Part shown: positions 1 to 10,254 of the stretch, piece by piece
Layout: each line of letters starts with the position of its first letter
Position numbering within the stretch: position 1 is the first letter of the stretch
Source of the DNA: Dipteronia dyeriana
Lineage: Eukaryota > Streptophyta > Magnoliopsida > Sapindales > Sapindaceae
Length of the DNA stretch: 64,000 nt
Assembly (NCBI GenBank): GCA_032871835.1
Contig: CM065303.1
Location: 23,872,001 to 23,936,000, forward strand
Direction of reading: 5' to 3'
Notes under the pieces: model-generated
The model's input: the letters and a program-made list of their open reading frames with translations, nothing else
The model's database searches: none
Told to the model about the DNA's origin: nothing
Position numbers and translations under genes: made by a program

Positions 1-83
1 AATGAGGGCACCACTATTTATCCACTAAGTCATCAAGGAAGGATGGAGAACGCCTATTGAGTTCCATTCTTCAAGTGGGAGAT

Positions 84-699
84 TGTTGGGATATGTGAAG
101 CCAGAAACGAGCAGAGAAAATAAGTACCAGTAGGTGGCACAACGTAGACCGTGGCGAAGGCAAAGAACTCGGACCGCAGCACACACCGCGGTGATGTCCA
201 GGCGTGACATGCTGTATAGACCGCGACGAGGACATAGTGCACATACCGTGGCTTATGGAGTGAAGTTTCATAGGCGAATCATGTGTTGTGGACCACGGCA
301 CAGACATGTGCCTACACAGCGGTCTAGACCACGGTAGTGACAGGTTTTGAGAGAAAGAGGAAATCCTACTTATACAAGGAATTGGTAAAAGAAAATAGAT
401 TCCAATTGGGATTTGGCTAACCCAAGTGCTCCCATATAAATGCTACCATTATGTAATGGGTGTAATGTGTGAGAAAATATTACTAGAAAGCAATTGTATA
501 GAGATTGAAAGAGAGACTGAAAGATAGACAGAGAGATAGTAATCAACTTTGAGATTTAGTGGATTGAGTGCAATGCGCTCCGTGGACGTAGGTAAATTGC
601 TGAACCACGTAAAATCTTTGGTTTCTTCTTTTTGCTTATTGCTTTCATTATTGTGTTTGTGATTAGATTGGCGTGTGTGCGATATTTTTCTTGACAACA
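84..699 (+). repeat. Copia 3' LTR
   Basis: This direct terminal repeat is bounded by TGTTG and CAACA, with the polypurine tract immediately upstream. Its U3 shares the motif gtagaccgtggcg plus aggcaa with the solo LTR at 49315-50230, which suggests related families. Confidence 0.8.
435..441 (+). promoter_or_regulatory. TATA box of Copia LTR
   Basis: The sequence tataaat sits about 350 bp into the LTR, downstream of the repeat-rich U3 and upstream of the U5-like block. The position is as expected for an LTR promoter; activity is not known. Confidence 0.5.
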
Positions 700-928
700 C
701 TTCATACTTGATGATTCATTCAAATAAAGGTTGTTAGATGTGAAATGCTTAAACTTGAATAAATACTTTATGTAGCTGAGACCATAACCGAATTCGAAAA
801 CTTTATGGTCTTTGTAGAACCGATATGTATGGCCTAGACAACCTGAATTTTGTTGAGGTCGCATTCTCATCTCTGTCATGGCTACTTTGACAAAATCGCT
901 TGGATACCAAGTCATCGGTAGCCTCCTC
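700..928 (-). pseudogene. GH3 beta-xylosidase exon, cut by an LTR retrotransposon
   Basis: Read on the minus strand, this exon encodes the C-terminal region of a plant beta-D-xylosidase/alpha-L-arabinofuranosidase (glycoside hydrolase family 3, cell-wall xylan turnover). Diagnostic pieces are [27 protein letters not shown] and [10 protein letters not shown], then LYLNESSS. The exon opens after an intron acceptor (tttctttgtag, ending at 929) and stays open and family-like to base 700. There a Copia LTR starts, so the 3' part of the gene would lie left of the window beyond the element. Earlier exons are not found in 929-6647. The surviving piece is about 76 codons of a family usually near 770 residues. 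It is therefore an exon of an interrupted gene, or a stranded fragment. Confidence 0.8.
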
Positions 929-1353
929 CTACAAAGAAACACATCAGTCTTGTATGATTAGATTCGAATATTATTATACCAACACATATAATTAACATAG
1001 CTTTCTAATAACACTGCACAGTTAATAAATGCATGGATAGAATTCCACCATAAAATCCTCACAGAGTGATATCACTAGTTTCCATTACAACGTAAAGTCT
1101 AAGGTCTCAAGTGATCATAAGTAAAATCATGAACAAGCACCATTAGTATTGCTCAGGAACCATAATTTCCAAATTGTTCATGTAGCCTCAGATAATCGAT
1201 ACTCAAATCATCAACAAGAACCAGTAGCATTGTCAATGAACCATAAGCTTCAAAATGTCCAAGTAATACAAGCACCACATCAAACCAATAAATCTAATAA
1301 TCAGTTAACAATGCAAAATGTCCACAATCCAACAAGATCTATATGTTTCTTCT
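929..1353. other. Non-coding stretch, probably intron or flank of the GH3 exon
   Basis: No coding signal was recognised. It contains an imperfect direct duplication of about 52 bp at roughly 1132-1183 and 1211-1262 (catgaacaagcaccattag / catcaacaagaaccagtag). The hAT target duplication (tttcttct) ends it at 1346-1353. Confidence 0.5.
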
Positions 1354-1378
1354 TAGTGGTATAAATATGGACCGGGCC
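1354..1378. repeat. hAT left terminal inverted repeat
   Basis: It begins tagtggtataaatatggac and matches the inverse of 6111-6135 with few mismatches. GC-rich subterminal sequence follows to about 1550. Confidence 0.85.
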
Positions 1379-2139
1379 GAAACAGGCCAGTTCGTCCGAC
1401 ACACGAAGAGAGACACACGACCCGATAAAGTGGCAGGCCTGACCAAGCCCAGCACGTAGACGGACCGTGTGTCGTTCCATAGGGGCCAAGTCCTGCGGAC
1501 CGGCTCGTCACGGCACGTGGAGCCGGTGTACTGATCCTAACGGGGGGCGCACCGGCATTCGTTTATTTAAAAAAAAAATCCCTCAAACGGCTGAAATTCA
1601 AAATTAAACCGTTGGCTGACGTCAGCGATGACGTTAGCCAACGACTAAATATTGAATTTCATCCATTGAAGCTAAAAAAATTACAAAAACCCCCTAAAGT
1701 CTTCTAATTTTTATTTTGACCCACGGTTCATTTTTTCCGATAAATACTTTCATCCATTTCATTTTTCATTCACTCTCTCTCATTCTCTCATTCTCTCAAA
1801 TCTCAATCTCTATATTCTCCAATTCTCATTTCTCTACACATTTTCATTCAATTTCATTCTTACTTTCTCTCTACAAAATTTGTAATACTAATTTCCTATC
1901 TTATTCTCTAAATTTTCCACCAACACACTAAAGTTTAAAAGTACATTTTTCTTATTATAGTTGTTAAAACATTTTTTGTTTGTAAATTTATAATTTTATG
2001 TTTAGACTTTAGTTATTAATTGTTATTATTTTTATTTAGTTAGTAAGTTTATCATTTTATGTGCATACTTTGTTGTTAATTTTAATATTACTGTTTAGTA
2101 AAATAAGATTTTTAATATTACTGTTTCGTAAAATAAGAT

Positions 2140-3400
2140 TTTTTTAGTAAATTTATCAATTTAATTTATATTAGTGATTTTTTATAATTTTTGTTAGTAA
2201 ATTATGAATTTTAAGTGTAGTACTTAATTTTAATATTTGTTGTTAGTATATTATAAATTTTAAGTGTAGTGGTTAATTTTAATATGTTTTGTTAGTAAAT
2301 TATGATTTTTAAGTGTAGTAATAATTTTAATATTTGTTGTTAGTGAATTTATTAATTTAATTTGTATTAGTGAATTTTAATATCTTTTGTTAGTATATTT
2401 ATCAATTTAAATTTTATTAGTAATTTTTTTTATATTTTTGGTTAGTAAATTATTAATTTTAAGTGTAGTAATTAATTTTAGTATTTGTTGTTAGTATGTC
2501 ATGAATTTTAACTGTAGTAGTTAATTTTAATATGTTTTGTTAGTAAATTATGATTTTTAAATGTAGTAACAATTTTAATATTTGTTGTTAGTAAATGTAT
2601 CAATTTAATTTGTATTAGTGAATTTTAATATTTTTTGCTAGTAAATTATGAATTTGAAGTGTAGTAGTTAATTTAATATTTGTTGTTAGTATATTATGAT
2701 TTTTAAATGTAGTGGTTAATTTCAATATGTTTTGTTAGTAAATTATGATTTTTAAGTGTAATAATAATTTTAATATTTGTTGTTAATAAATTTATCAATT
2801 TAATTTGTATTAGTAAATTTTAATATTTTTTTGTTAGTAAATAATGAATTTTAAGTGTAGTGTTTAATTTTAATATTTTTTTTGTTAGTATATTATGAAT
2901 TTTAAGTGTAGTGGTTAATTTTAATATGTTTTGTTTGTAAATTATGATTTTTAAGTGTAGTAATAATTTTATTTTATGTTGTTAGGAAATTTATCAATTT
3001 AATTTGTATTAGTGAATTTTTATTATTTTTTATTAGTAAATTATGAATTTTAAGTGTAGTAGCTAGTTTTAATATTTGTTGTTAGTATATTATGAATTTT
3101 AAGTATAGTGGGTAATTTTAATATGTTTTGTTAGTAAATTACGATTTTTAAGTATAGTATTATTTTTAATATTTGTTGTTAGTAAATTTATCAATTTAAT
3201 TTGTATTACTGAATTTTAATAGTTGTTGTTAGTAAATTTATCAATTTAATATGTATTAGTGATTTTTAAAAACTTTTTGCTACTAAATTATGAATTTTAA
3301 GTGTAGTAGTTAATTTTAATATTTGTTGTTAGTAAATTATGATTCTTTAGTGTAGTAATTGATTTAAATTTTTTTGTTAGTAAATTTTGATTTTTAATGT
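2140..3400. repeat. Higher-order AT-rich tandem repeat inside the hAT element
   Basis: The block tatcaatttaatttgtatta recurs near 2147, 2349, 2597, 2791, 2990 and 3188, i.e. about every 195-200 bp apart from one longer interval. Between occurrences are variants of a ~50-bp subunit built on ttagtaaattatgaatttt plus aagtgtagt. About four subunits make one higher-order unit. The array sits between the left terminus and the transposase start, where a 5' untranslated region or intron is expected. Confidence 0.75.
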
Positions 3401-3451
3401 GACTATTAGTGACTATTAATGACTATAATGTTCATATTTGTATTTCGGGAA

Positions 3452-5421
3452 ATGGATCATAACCAGCAGCCTTATTTTCCGGACGGGTGAACATGTTGAA
3501 CGATGACTTTGATCTTTCTGAGCCGACCTAGACCCAAGTGGGACCTTCTGGTTCCGCCGTTACACCAACATCACGTCCCAAAAGATTAACATCAAATGTC
3601 TGGCAGTGTTTCGACGTAGACGAAATGACACTCCCAGACGAGATGACCGGGCCCAGACCTAAATATAAGTTTTATCCTAAGGACTATGCCATAAGTAGAA
3701 AGGGAACCAATCATTTGAGAAGGCATATGCTCAAATGTATGCCTACATATAGACAGGTAGGCACTACAACCTAGACACAACTACAACGACACCCAGACGG
3801 GTCTGTTACATAGTGGCGGTACACGACGTGCACGCTAGAGATTGCTTGACACAATACATTGAACAAGGTGATCAACCGATCAATGTTGGTGACAATATTT
3901 TTTTTTTCATGAATTAATCACATCTGCATTCATCCCCCAATTTTTTTTTCTAGAATCTCCACTAGAAACAGTTTTATAAGATTGTTTGAAACCCAATGAG
4001 ATGACTTGATTGTTGATGTACAACATTTAAGTGTCTCTGTTGTATTAACTTCTGATATTTGGAACACATATTCCAAACATGACTATTTATGTGTCACAAC
4101 ACACTATTTAGATTATGAATGGAGGATAACAAAAATAATTATTGGTTTTCATTCTATGGATTTTGCACATACCATAGAAAATATTTTAAACTTCATTCAT
4201 TCTGTTTTAGAAACTTATGAAATCACGCATCGCATCCTTTCTATCATATTAGATAATGCATCTGCAAATACTAGCTCTATTGTATTGTTTGTTGCAAGAA
4301 ATATCCCGTAAGATGGAGGTTATTTCTTCCATTAACGGTGTGCATGTCATTTCTTAAATTTAGTTGTATAGGCTAGTTTAAAGTAGGTAAGCAACCACAT
4401 ATATCGCATCAGAGATGCCATTTCTTGTATAGCCAGTTCTAATCCTAGATTCCAAGAATTCAAGAGACACTGTGCATTGAATAGTCTCAAACCCCGAGGG
4501 TTTCAAACTAATATGCCGGTAAAGTAGAACTCTAATTACTTAATGTTAAAAAATTATTTGGAGTATGATACAACCATTACATGTTTTTATAATATGAAAT
4601 TGCCCGAAACTAGTCGTCCTGAAGCATAAGCACTTACCTCAGACGATTGGTATGTGGCAAGGGTTTTTGTTCAATTTTTAAAGATATTTTACAATGCCAC
4701 TGTATCTCTTTCCGGGGTTTATTACCCCACATCTTCCCAGACAATCCATCAGATAGTAGAAATGTTGTAAATAGTTATAAGGAAAATGAACATCTAGGCT
4801 CTGCAGTTGTTGCCATGGAGACAAAGTTGAAAAGAATATTGGGCTAACATTCATCTACTTTATTGCTCAAGTGTTATAGTATATCCTAGGGTTAACTTAT
4901 CTGGTTTAGAAGTTTTCCTTGAGTTAATCGGTACTAATTTGGCAATAGATTATTCAGAACATGTTACTTACATTCGAAACAAGTTGTTCAAAGTTTTTTT
5001 TATGTATGAGCGCTTGTTTAGCAACATTGATACCCACCAATCAGCAAAATCGGAGACATAGCTGAATCAAACAAGCTAGAGCAGCAAGTACTTCTTCATG
5101 GCAAATATATGGCCCATCTTCTTGTGCCGAACTGAATAGGTACCTTGAAGCACAGTTCGATGCTGTCGAAAACAATAAAGAGTTTGATTTGCTGTTATGG
5201 TGGAAGACCTATACGTATAGGTATCCGGTTCTGTTACACCTAACACGTGACGTACTAGTTATCCCCATGTCTACGGTGTCTTTAGAACCAACATTCTGCA
5301 CTAGTGGATGCATAATTGAACCAATAAGAAGTTGTTTGTCTTTGGAGATGGTAGAGGTATTAACATACCTTCGGGATTGGGAGCATGCGAAAAAAAAGAT
5401 TGTAAAACCAAACTGTAGATA
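3452..5421 (+). pseudogene. hAT transposase pseudogene (BED finger, RNase H-like core, hATC)
   Basis: Three hAT transposase regions are readable in order. A BED zinc finger lies at 3598-3738 (VWQCFDV ... HLRRHMLKC), with the first CxxC pair changed to YxxY (KYKFYPK). Part of the RNase H-like catalytic core lies at about 4012-4311 (LTSDIWNTYSKHDYLCVT, then ILDNASANTSS). Continuing core sequence is at 4640-4850, and the C-terminal dimerisation domain (WWKTYTYRYPVL, then EMVEVL) is at about 5189-5400. The putative start is ATG at 3452 (MDHNQQPYFPDG), followed directly by TGA. Further stops and frameshifts break every segment, so no functional protein is possible. The paralogue at 50554-52549 keeps longer open stretches. 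Confidence 0.85.
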
Positions 5422-6110
5422 ATGAACTTATTCTAAATTTCAATAATCTATATGTTGATGAGTCTCCCGGTAGTGGCCAGTGTCAGAACTAGGTTATACT
5501 TTTAATGTATATGTACTTGTAAGTTGTAATACGATTGCATTCTTTTTCCCTTATCAAGTTTTTATCTCACTGGGGTTTTCTTGGTAAGGTTTTTAATGAG
5601 ACAATCATGTAAATATGTAATAATGAATTCCATAATTCATAAATAAATAAATAATTCTTCATTTCATATTATCGTAACTTTATCTATATTTTAGTTTTTG
5701 AAATAGTTTATCTTTATTCAGTTTTTTCATTATTTTAGTATTTTACTATAAAATATAACAAATCTATCTTAATAAAAAAATTGGAATGAAAAATAAAGAC
5801 TTTAGTTTTCATAATAATCAATTAAAAGGATAAACAGATAGCAATGAAAATTACATTGACATAATTGCATTGTTAATTTGATATTATGTATTTTTCCTTA
5901 ACCCAAAAGTCTAAACCCAAAACCCAAAACAAAACAAAAAAAAATAAAAATAAAGGTCTAGTCCATGGGGCACACCGGCTCGACAAGCCGTCGGTAGGCC
6001 CACATTCCAGAAAACGAGCCTGACCAGGTCCAGCCCAAACGAAATCGCAACTCGAACCTGGCACGACCCGTTTCCAAAAACCGACCTGGACAAGCCAGAT
6101 CAGTTGGGCC

Positions 6111-6135
6111 AGGACTGTCCATATTTACACCATTA
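6111..6135. repeat. hAT right terminal inverted repeat
   Basis: It ends ggactgtccatatttacacc plus atta and is complementary to 1354-1378. The imperfect 8-bp target duplication TTTCTGCT follows. Confidence 0.85.
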
Positions 6136-6647
6136 TTTCTGCTCGATCAATGCCTCTTAAAATTTGTCAAAATTTAAGTAATCACAAAAATGAACAAAAG
6201 CATAGCACAACCTACAACGATTAATCCAATATAAATTTATACACATTTTAAACACTTCAACCCACAAAAAAAAATCAATAGAAATCTTCAAATATAACCC
6301 AATTATCACAACAAATTACACTATAACAGTTAAACCTAACCGAAATAACTAACTTAATAAAGTCTAAAAAAAATAAAAATAATGAAAACAATAACTTTAA
6401 CTAAAAAAAGTGAAAAAACTTAAATCAGAAACTGAGAACTGACATCAACAGATGAAGAGGCAATGACTTTTTCTTGAAAGCTATTGCTTCTGCGATAGTT
6501 GTCAACACTCAAAACATGCTATGGACAACTTCTACTACTCACAAAATGAAAAACCTATTAATAAAAGTAAAAAAAAAAACACAGTAGCGATCGATGGACA
6601 CTTCATTGTAGTGTCGTCAAATATAAATATTTAAGTTCGGCATCGCA
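6136..6647. other. AT-rich stretch without a recognised gene
   Basis: The sequence is A/C-rich on the plus strand. A slightly less AT-rich patch at 6430-6540 could be genic but matches nothing I recognise in either strand. Confidence 0.4.
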
Positions 6648-8035
6648 TGACGTAAGTCACAGATACTAGCACAACGGCAAGCAAGGGATCATTCCATAGG
6701 GAGGTGGGATTCACCGACCGTTTCTCAGTTCTAGCTATTATTACAACACTCCGAGTGGACTCGTGTGTTGCGTGTATGGAAAAGTATAACTAAATAAATT
6801 ACATTAATAATATATACAATGATAGATGGAACAGAGATATGCATGAAATGTGGTTACACTAGGGAAACGACTCAACCGTGACAATCTTCCTAATTACGCT
6901 CTAGACTTACCTAGTCCTTCAAATGTGCAAGTATATCATAGGCTCGTATCCCCTTAATTAATCTCTAATCTCTGTCGATGTCTTAGAGATTGCATCCACG
7001 CATACAAAGTACGCATGAATCCATTAAATGCTTTAGGACACACACACGAACAATGTACGGCGGTAGCCTAGTGGTTCTAGCACTTTCTGTTCATATACAC
7101 AGGTGTTATTTAGGCATGTAATGTGCAACTGCATGGGCCATACTATAGCTAATGATTCATCCACGAGGCTAACAAAATATGGGATGGCAACCAAGTGAAA
7201 GAATTAGGAATACGAGATACCCATACAACAAGTATGTTATACGCTTGTGCCCCCTTAATTAATCTCTACCCTCTCTTGAGCGCATAGAGATTTCATCCTT
7301 GCATAAGATTGAATTCATTAAGGACTGTAGGACACACACATGATTTCTACACACCAGCCTAATGGTTTTAGAACTTTCTGGTCAAACATAGAGGGTACCA
7401 CACTGAGCATGGTAATAACACACAACCTAAATGTCATTCATAAGGTCGCTAACCAAATGAAAGCATTAAGCACACTAAATATCCTTAATACAACACAAGC
7501 AAAAGAGAAATGTCGGTGGTCTTTACTTACAGGTCAAAGATTCGGTTTAGTCAACTCCCTATGATGGCTAAACATGGGAAACAAGTTTACCTAACAACTA
7601 CATGCAACAATGTGATTGTTATATCGTTAAGAGCATTCAATTTAGGTTAAAGGTTCATCCTCTTGATTTTAGAATATTTCCCATAATCAATTCATCACCC
7701 AATCCAGCCAAGGATGGATAATTGTGTCTTAATACAAAGACTCATTAAGCACAAGGATATGAACCAAGACCAATTTAGCAACCAAAAGCCTAAACTGAAA
7801 TCTTTTCTTTGGGGATAAAATCCCTAACACTCAAATTACACAATACATGACATTTCAAGTCATCCATCGATCAATCAACAATCATGTGCATCTAATTCCT
7901 ACTCTAAATTACAGCTACTCCTAAACCCAATCATGGACACATATTGATTTCTAACAATTCATATACAAACATGTCATCATAAGAGCATAAATCACATACA
8001 TCAAAGAACAAAACCTAAATGAATTTATGAACAAA

Positions 8036-8070
8036 ACACACACACACACACAAATATATATATATATAAC
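8036..8070. repeat. (CA)n(AT)n microsatellite
   Basis: Alternating CA units run into alternating TA units within the minus-strand LTR. Confidence 0.85.
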
Positions 8071-8337
8071 ACATGTGAAAGGTTTACAAATTCCCAAATC
8101 GGGGTTACACATCAAAGACAACTAGATAGACAAATAAATGAGCAAATAAGAGTAAACCCTTAAAGACAAGTCCTCCGAAGATGCTTCTAACCTTCCTAGC
8201 TCGAATTTGGCTCTTAATTTCTTGCAATCTACTCTAAGATGGATGGAGAAAGTGTAAAATGGTGTGGTATAGGTGTATGGTGAGCAACCATGGAGGAAAA
8301 ACCTCCATGGGAGCAAGATCTCTCCTTATTATGGGAG

Positions 8338-8528
8338 AAGAGGAAGAAATGAGAGAAAGATGAAGAGAGAAGTGTTTGGGCGTGAGAAGGGGGAGGAGAG
8401 GGGAAGAGAGATTTGAAGAATGAGGAGAAATGGGAGAAGAGGAAGAAATGAGAAGAATATGAAGAGAGAAGTATTTGGGCGTGAGAAAGGGGAGGATATG
8501 GGAATAGAGGTTTGAAGAATGAAGAGAA
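8338..8528. repeat. ~95-bp direct duplication in the LTR leader
   Basis: Two copies begin agaggaagaaatgagaga and agaggaagaaatgagaag. Both contain gtgtttgggcgtgagaa or gtatttgggcgtgagaa, and both end with tttgaagaatga. The repeat lies just downstream of the minus-strand TATA box. Confidence 0.8.
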
Positions 8529-8535
8529 AATGAGG

Positions 8536-8543
8536 TATTTATA
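8536..8543 (-). promoter_or_regulatory. TATA box of the gypsy-type LTR
   Basis: The minus strand reads cactataaatacc, directly before a pyrimidine-rich leader starting tcattttctcttcattc. This is the only well-placed TATA element in the LTR. Confidence 0.5.
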
Positions 8544-9117
8544 GTGTGGGAGGTTAGGGAAAGAATTTGGGGTGAAAATATAATAATACCCCTAAAGAAT
8601 GGCTGAAAATCACATTTATGGGCTGTCATGCGGTATGTCATGTGGTACACATCACGAGCGTACCGTAGATCACTTTTTGGAGATTTCTGACCGTTGTTGT
8701 GGTATGTCATGAGGTATGCAATTTAGTCTCATGCGGTTGTGAACCGTACAGCTCTACGCACCATTATAAAAATGGTCATAACTTCCTCCAAACCTCGAAA
8801 TCGCCATCTGTAAAGTGTGTTAGAAATTAGACTTTCAGGGCTTTTCGAAATATGGTTATGGTAAATGTAGTTCAATCTTAGAAGGGAGATATGGTTTTCC
8901 TAAGTTGGGTGTACTGTACAAGCAATTCAAATTTCAACTCTTCTATCCTCCAAAACTCTTCAGTTAAGCTCAAATACTTTCCGTAGGGAACATGTACTTA
9001 CACAAGGCTTAACAACACATCAAATAAAAAAATATGCTCGAAAAGAAGAATGAAATCTAAGTAATAGGGACCTTTAATAGGTATATAAATCATTCCGATC
9101 AGCGATGCAGACACATA

Positions 9118-10254
9118 GTTACCTACCATCAAAAGAAGACCCAAAAAGCAAGAATTCATCCATGATTACTTCTAAGAACTTCTCGACCTTGTTGGAAAAT
9201 ATCGCCATCATACATCTTTGGAAAGTATTAGAGGTGTTGCACAATCCGAACGACATCCTCCAGTAGTCGAACGTTCCAAATGGACAGTGAAGGTAGTCTT
9301 ATCTTAGTCTATGGGGTCGATAGAGAGTTGGTTGTACCCAGAATATCCTTCATGAAGGCAATAATATTCATGGCCTACAATTCTTTCCAATATTTGATCA
9401 ATAAAGGGCAACGAAAAGTGACCTTTTCTTGTAACATTGTTAAGCTTCCGATAGTCAATGCAAACTCTCCATCCGGTGACGGTTCTTTAAAGGATTAGCT
9501 CATTTTTTTCTTTCGGCACTATTGTCATTCCTCATTGTTTTGGCAAAACTTGCACGTGACTCACCTATGGACTATCTGAAATAGCATAAATAATTCCCGC
9601 ATCCAAAAGCTTTATGACCACCGCCTTGACAATTTTCTTCATGTTTAGATTAAGTCTCCGTTGGTGCTTAATTGTTAGTTTGTATTCATCCTCCATTATA
9701 ATCTTATGCATGCAAATTGAAGGACATAACCCCTTGATATCTGAAACTGACCAACCGATTGCTTGCTTATGTTCTCTTAACACCCTTAGCAATTTCTCCT
9801 CCTCAAGCTTGGACAAACTTGTTGAAATTATCACAGGTAGAGTTAGTGATTCATCCAAAAATGTATACCGTAAGTGAGATGGTAATTGTTTAAGTTCTAG
9901 AGTGGAAGGCTTGTGAATAGATGGTAGGAGCTTTGGCTTTCCCGAAACAAGTTCTTTAAAGTCAATTCTCCTTGTAAGATTCCTCAATGGTAAAGAATTG
10001 AGTTGATTGGCACAATTTTCAATTTCTAAGCTTTTATCTTCCTCCACCGATCTTTACATGATACATGCCTCTAGTGGTTTTTTGGGGCTCACTATTCTAA
10101 AATGCTCTTGAACGATTGGTTCAATTACTCCAATTATTGAACACATCTCACTCTCTCTAGGCCCTCTCATGGCCTGTCGTAAATCAAACTCAATCTCATA
10201 TTCACCCACTCTCAAGGTCATTCTATCTTCCTTCAAATTGATCAATGCTCCCAC
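9118..10254 (-). pseudogene. Ty3/gypsy pol fragment (end of protease region to reverse transcriptase)
   Basis: On the minus strand from 10254, the reading starts with the protease-to-RT linker (GALINLKEDRMTLRVGEYE). The reverse transcriptase N-terminus follows (LPSHLRYTFLDES, LREHKQAIGWSVSDIKG, PSICMHKIIMEDE, RRLNLNMKKIVK). Beyond a stop and frame change, the catalytic palm is recognisable near 9130-9290 (YWRMSFGLCNT, TFQRCMMAIF, VIMDEFLLFGSSFD), with the FMDD-type active-site box altered to MDEF. RNase H and integrase are missing. The 10254 edge is a Copia insertion, and the missing upstream codons (GRPFLKT) reappear at 30401-30424. The type is the Tat/Athila branch of plant gypsy elements, inferred from the PSICMHKI/ISDS style of the RT entry. 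Confidence 0.85.

Larger units (their letters stand above)
1..699 (+). mobile_element. 3' end of a Copia-type LTR retrotransposon
   Basis: The first 83 bases are the end of the internal region, closing with a purine-rich primer tract (tcaagtgggagat, 71-83) directly before an LTR that begins TGTTG at 84 and ends CAACA at 699, a perfect terminal inverted repeat. The 616-bp LTR has a TATA box at 435-441 and a U5-like stretch near 580-615 (ccgtggacgtaggtaaattg, then gaaccacgtaaaat) that is common in plant Copia LTRs. The right boundary is independently fixed because a beta-xylosidase exon starts at base 700. The rest of the element and its other LTR lie left of the window, so no target duplication can be checked. 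The U3 part (130-340) is rich in ACCGTGG/ACCGCGG motifs. Confidence 0.85.
1354..6135 (+). mobile_element. hAT (Ac-like) DNA transposon, full length but dead
   Basis: The termini are inverted repeats: left TAGTGGTATAAATATGGAC and right, reverse complemented, TAATGGTGTAAATATGGAC. They are followed inward by GC-rich subterminal DNA with GGGCC/GGCCC-like and GGCC-type motifs. The flanking 8-bp target duplications are TTTCTTCT (1346-1353) and TTTCTGCT (6136-6143), 7 of 8 identical, the size expected for hAT. Inside are a long tandem-repeat zone (about 2140-3400) and a plus-strand transposase pseudogene (3452-5421). A second, truncated copy in the opposite orientation lies at 50554-52549. At 4.8 kb with both ends intact this looks like a formerly autonomous element. 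Confidence 0.9.
6648..9117 (-). mobile_element. Ty3/gypsy-type LTR (Tat/Athila-like), minus strand, boundaries approximate
   Basis: Read on the minus strand this has LTR architecture. A U3 with repeated TGCGGTA/ACCGTA motifs (8620-8760) is followed by a TATA box (tataaata, 8536-8543), a pyrimidine-rich leader with a ~95-bp direct repeat, and a long tail. The tail ends in sequence like other Tat/Athila LTR ends (ggaatgatcccttgcttgcc, near 6670-6700). It abuts a gypsy reverse transcriptase fragment of the same orientation at 9118, so it could be that element's 3' LTR after deletion of RNase H and integrase. Its end does not clearly match the gypsy LTR at 37379-40595, so a separate element is also possible. 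Terminal TG/CA were chosen by eye and no target duplication was found. Confidence 0.55.

Noticed and set aside
134..337. Open frame with Arg/His-rich translation
   Set aside because: It lies in the GC-rich U3 of a Copia LTR. Composition reflects the ACCGYGG repeats and no protein family is recognisable.
1716..1931. Open frame rich in Ser, Phe and Ile
   Set aside because: It is a pyrimidine-rich stretch (cattctctcatt repeats) within the hAT element, a composition effect rather than a gene.
8234..8710. 158-codon minus-strand open frame
   Set aside because: It covers the U3, TATA box and duplicated leader of a gypsy-type LTR. The translation is a Ser/Leu/His-rich artefact of CT-rich DNA.
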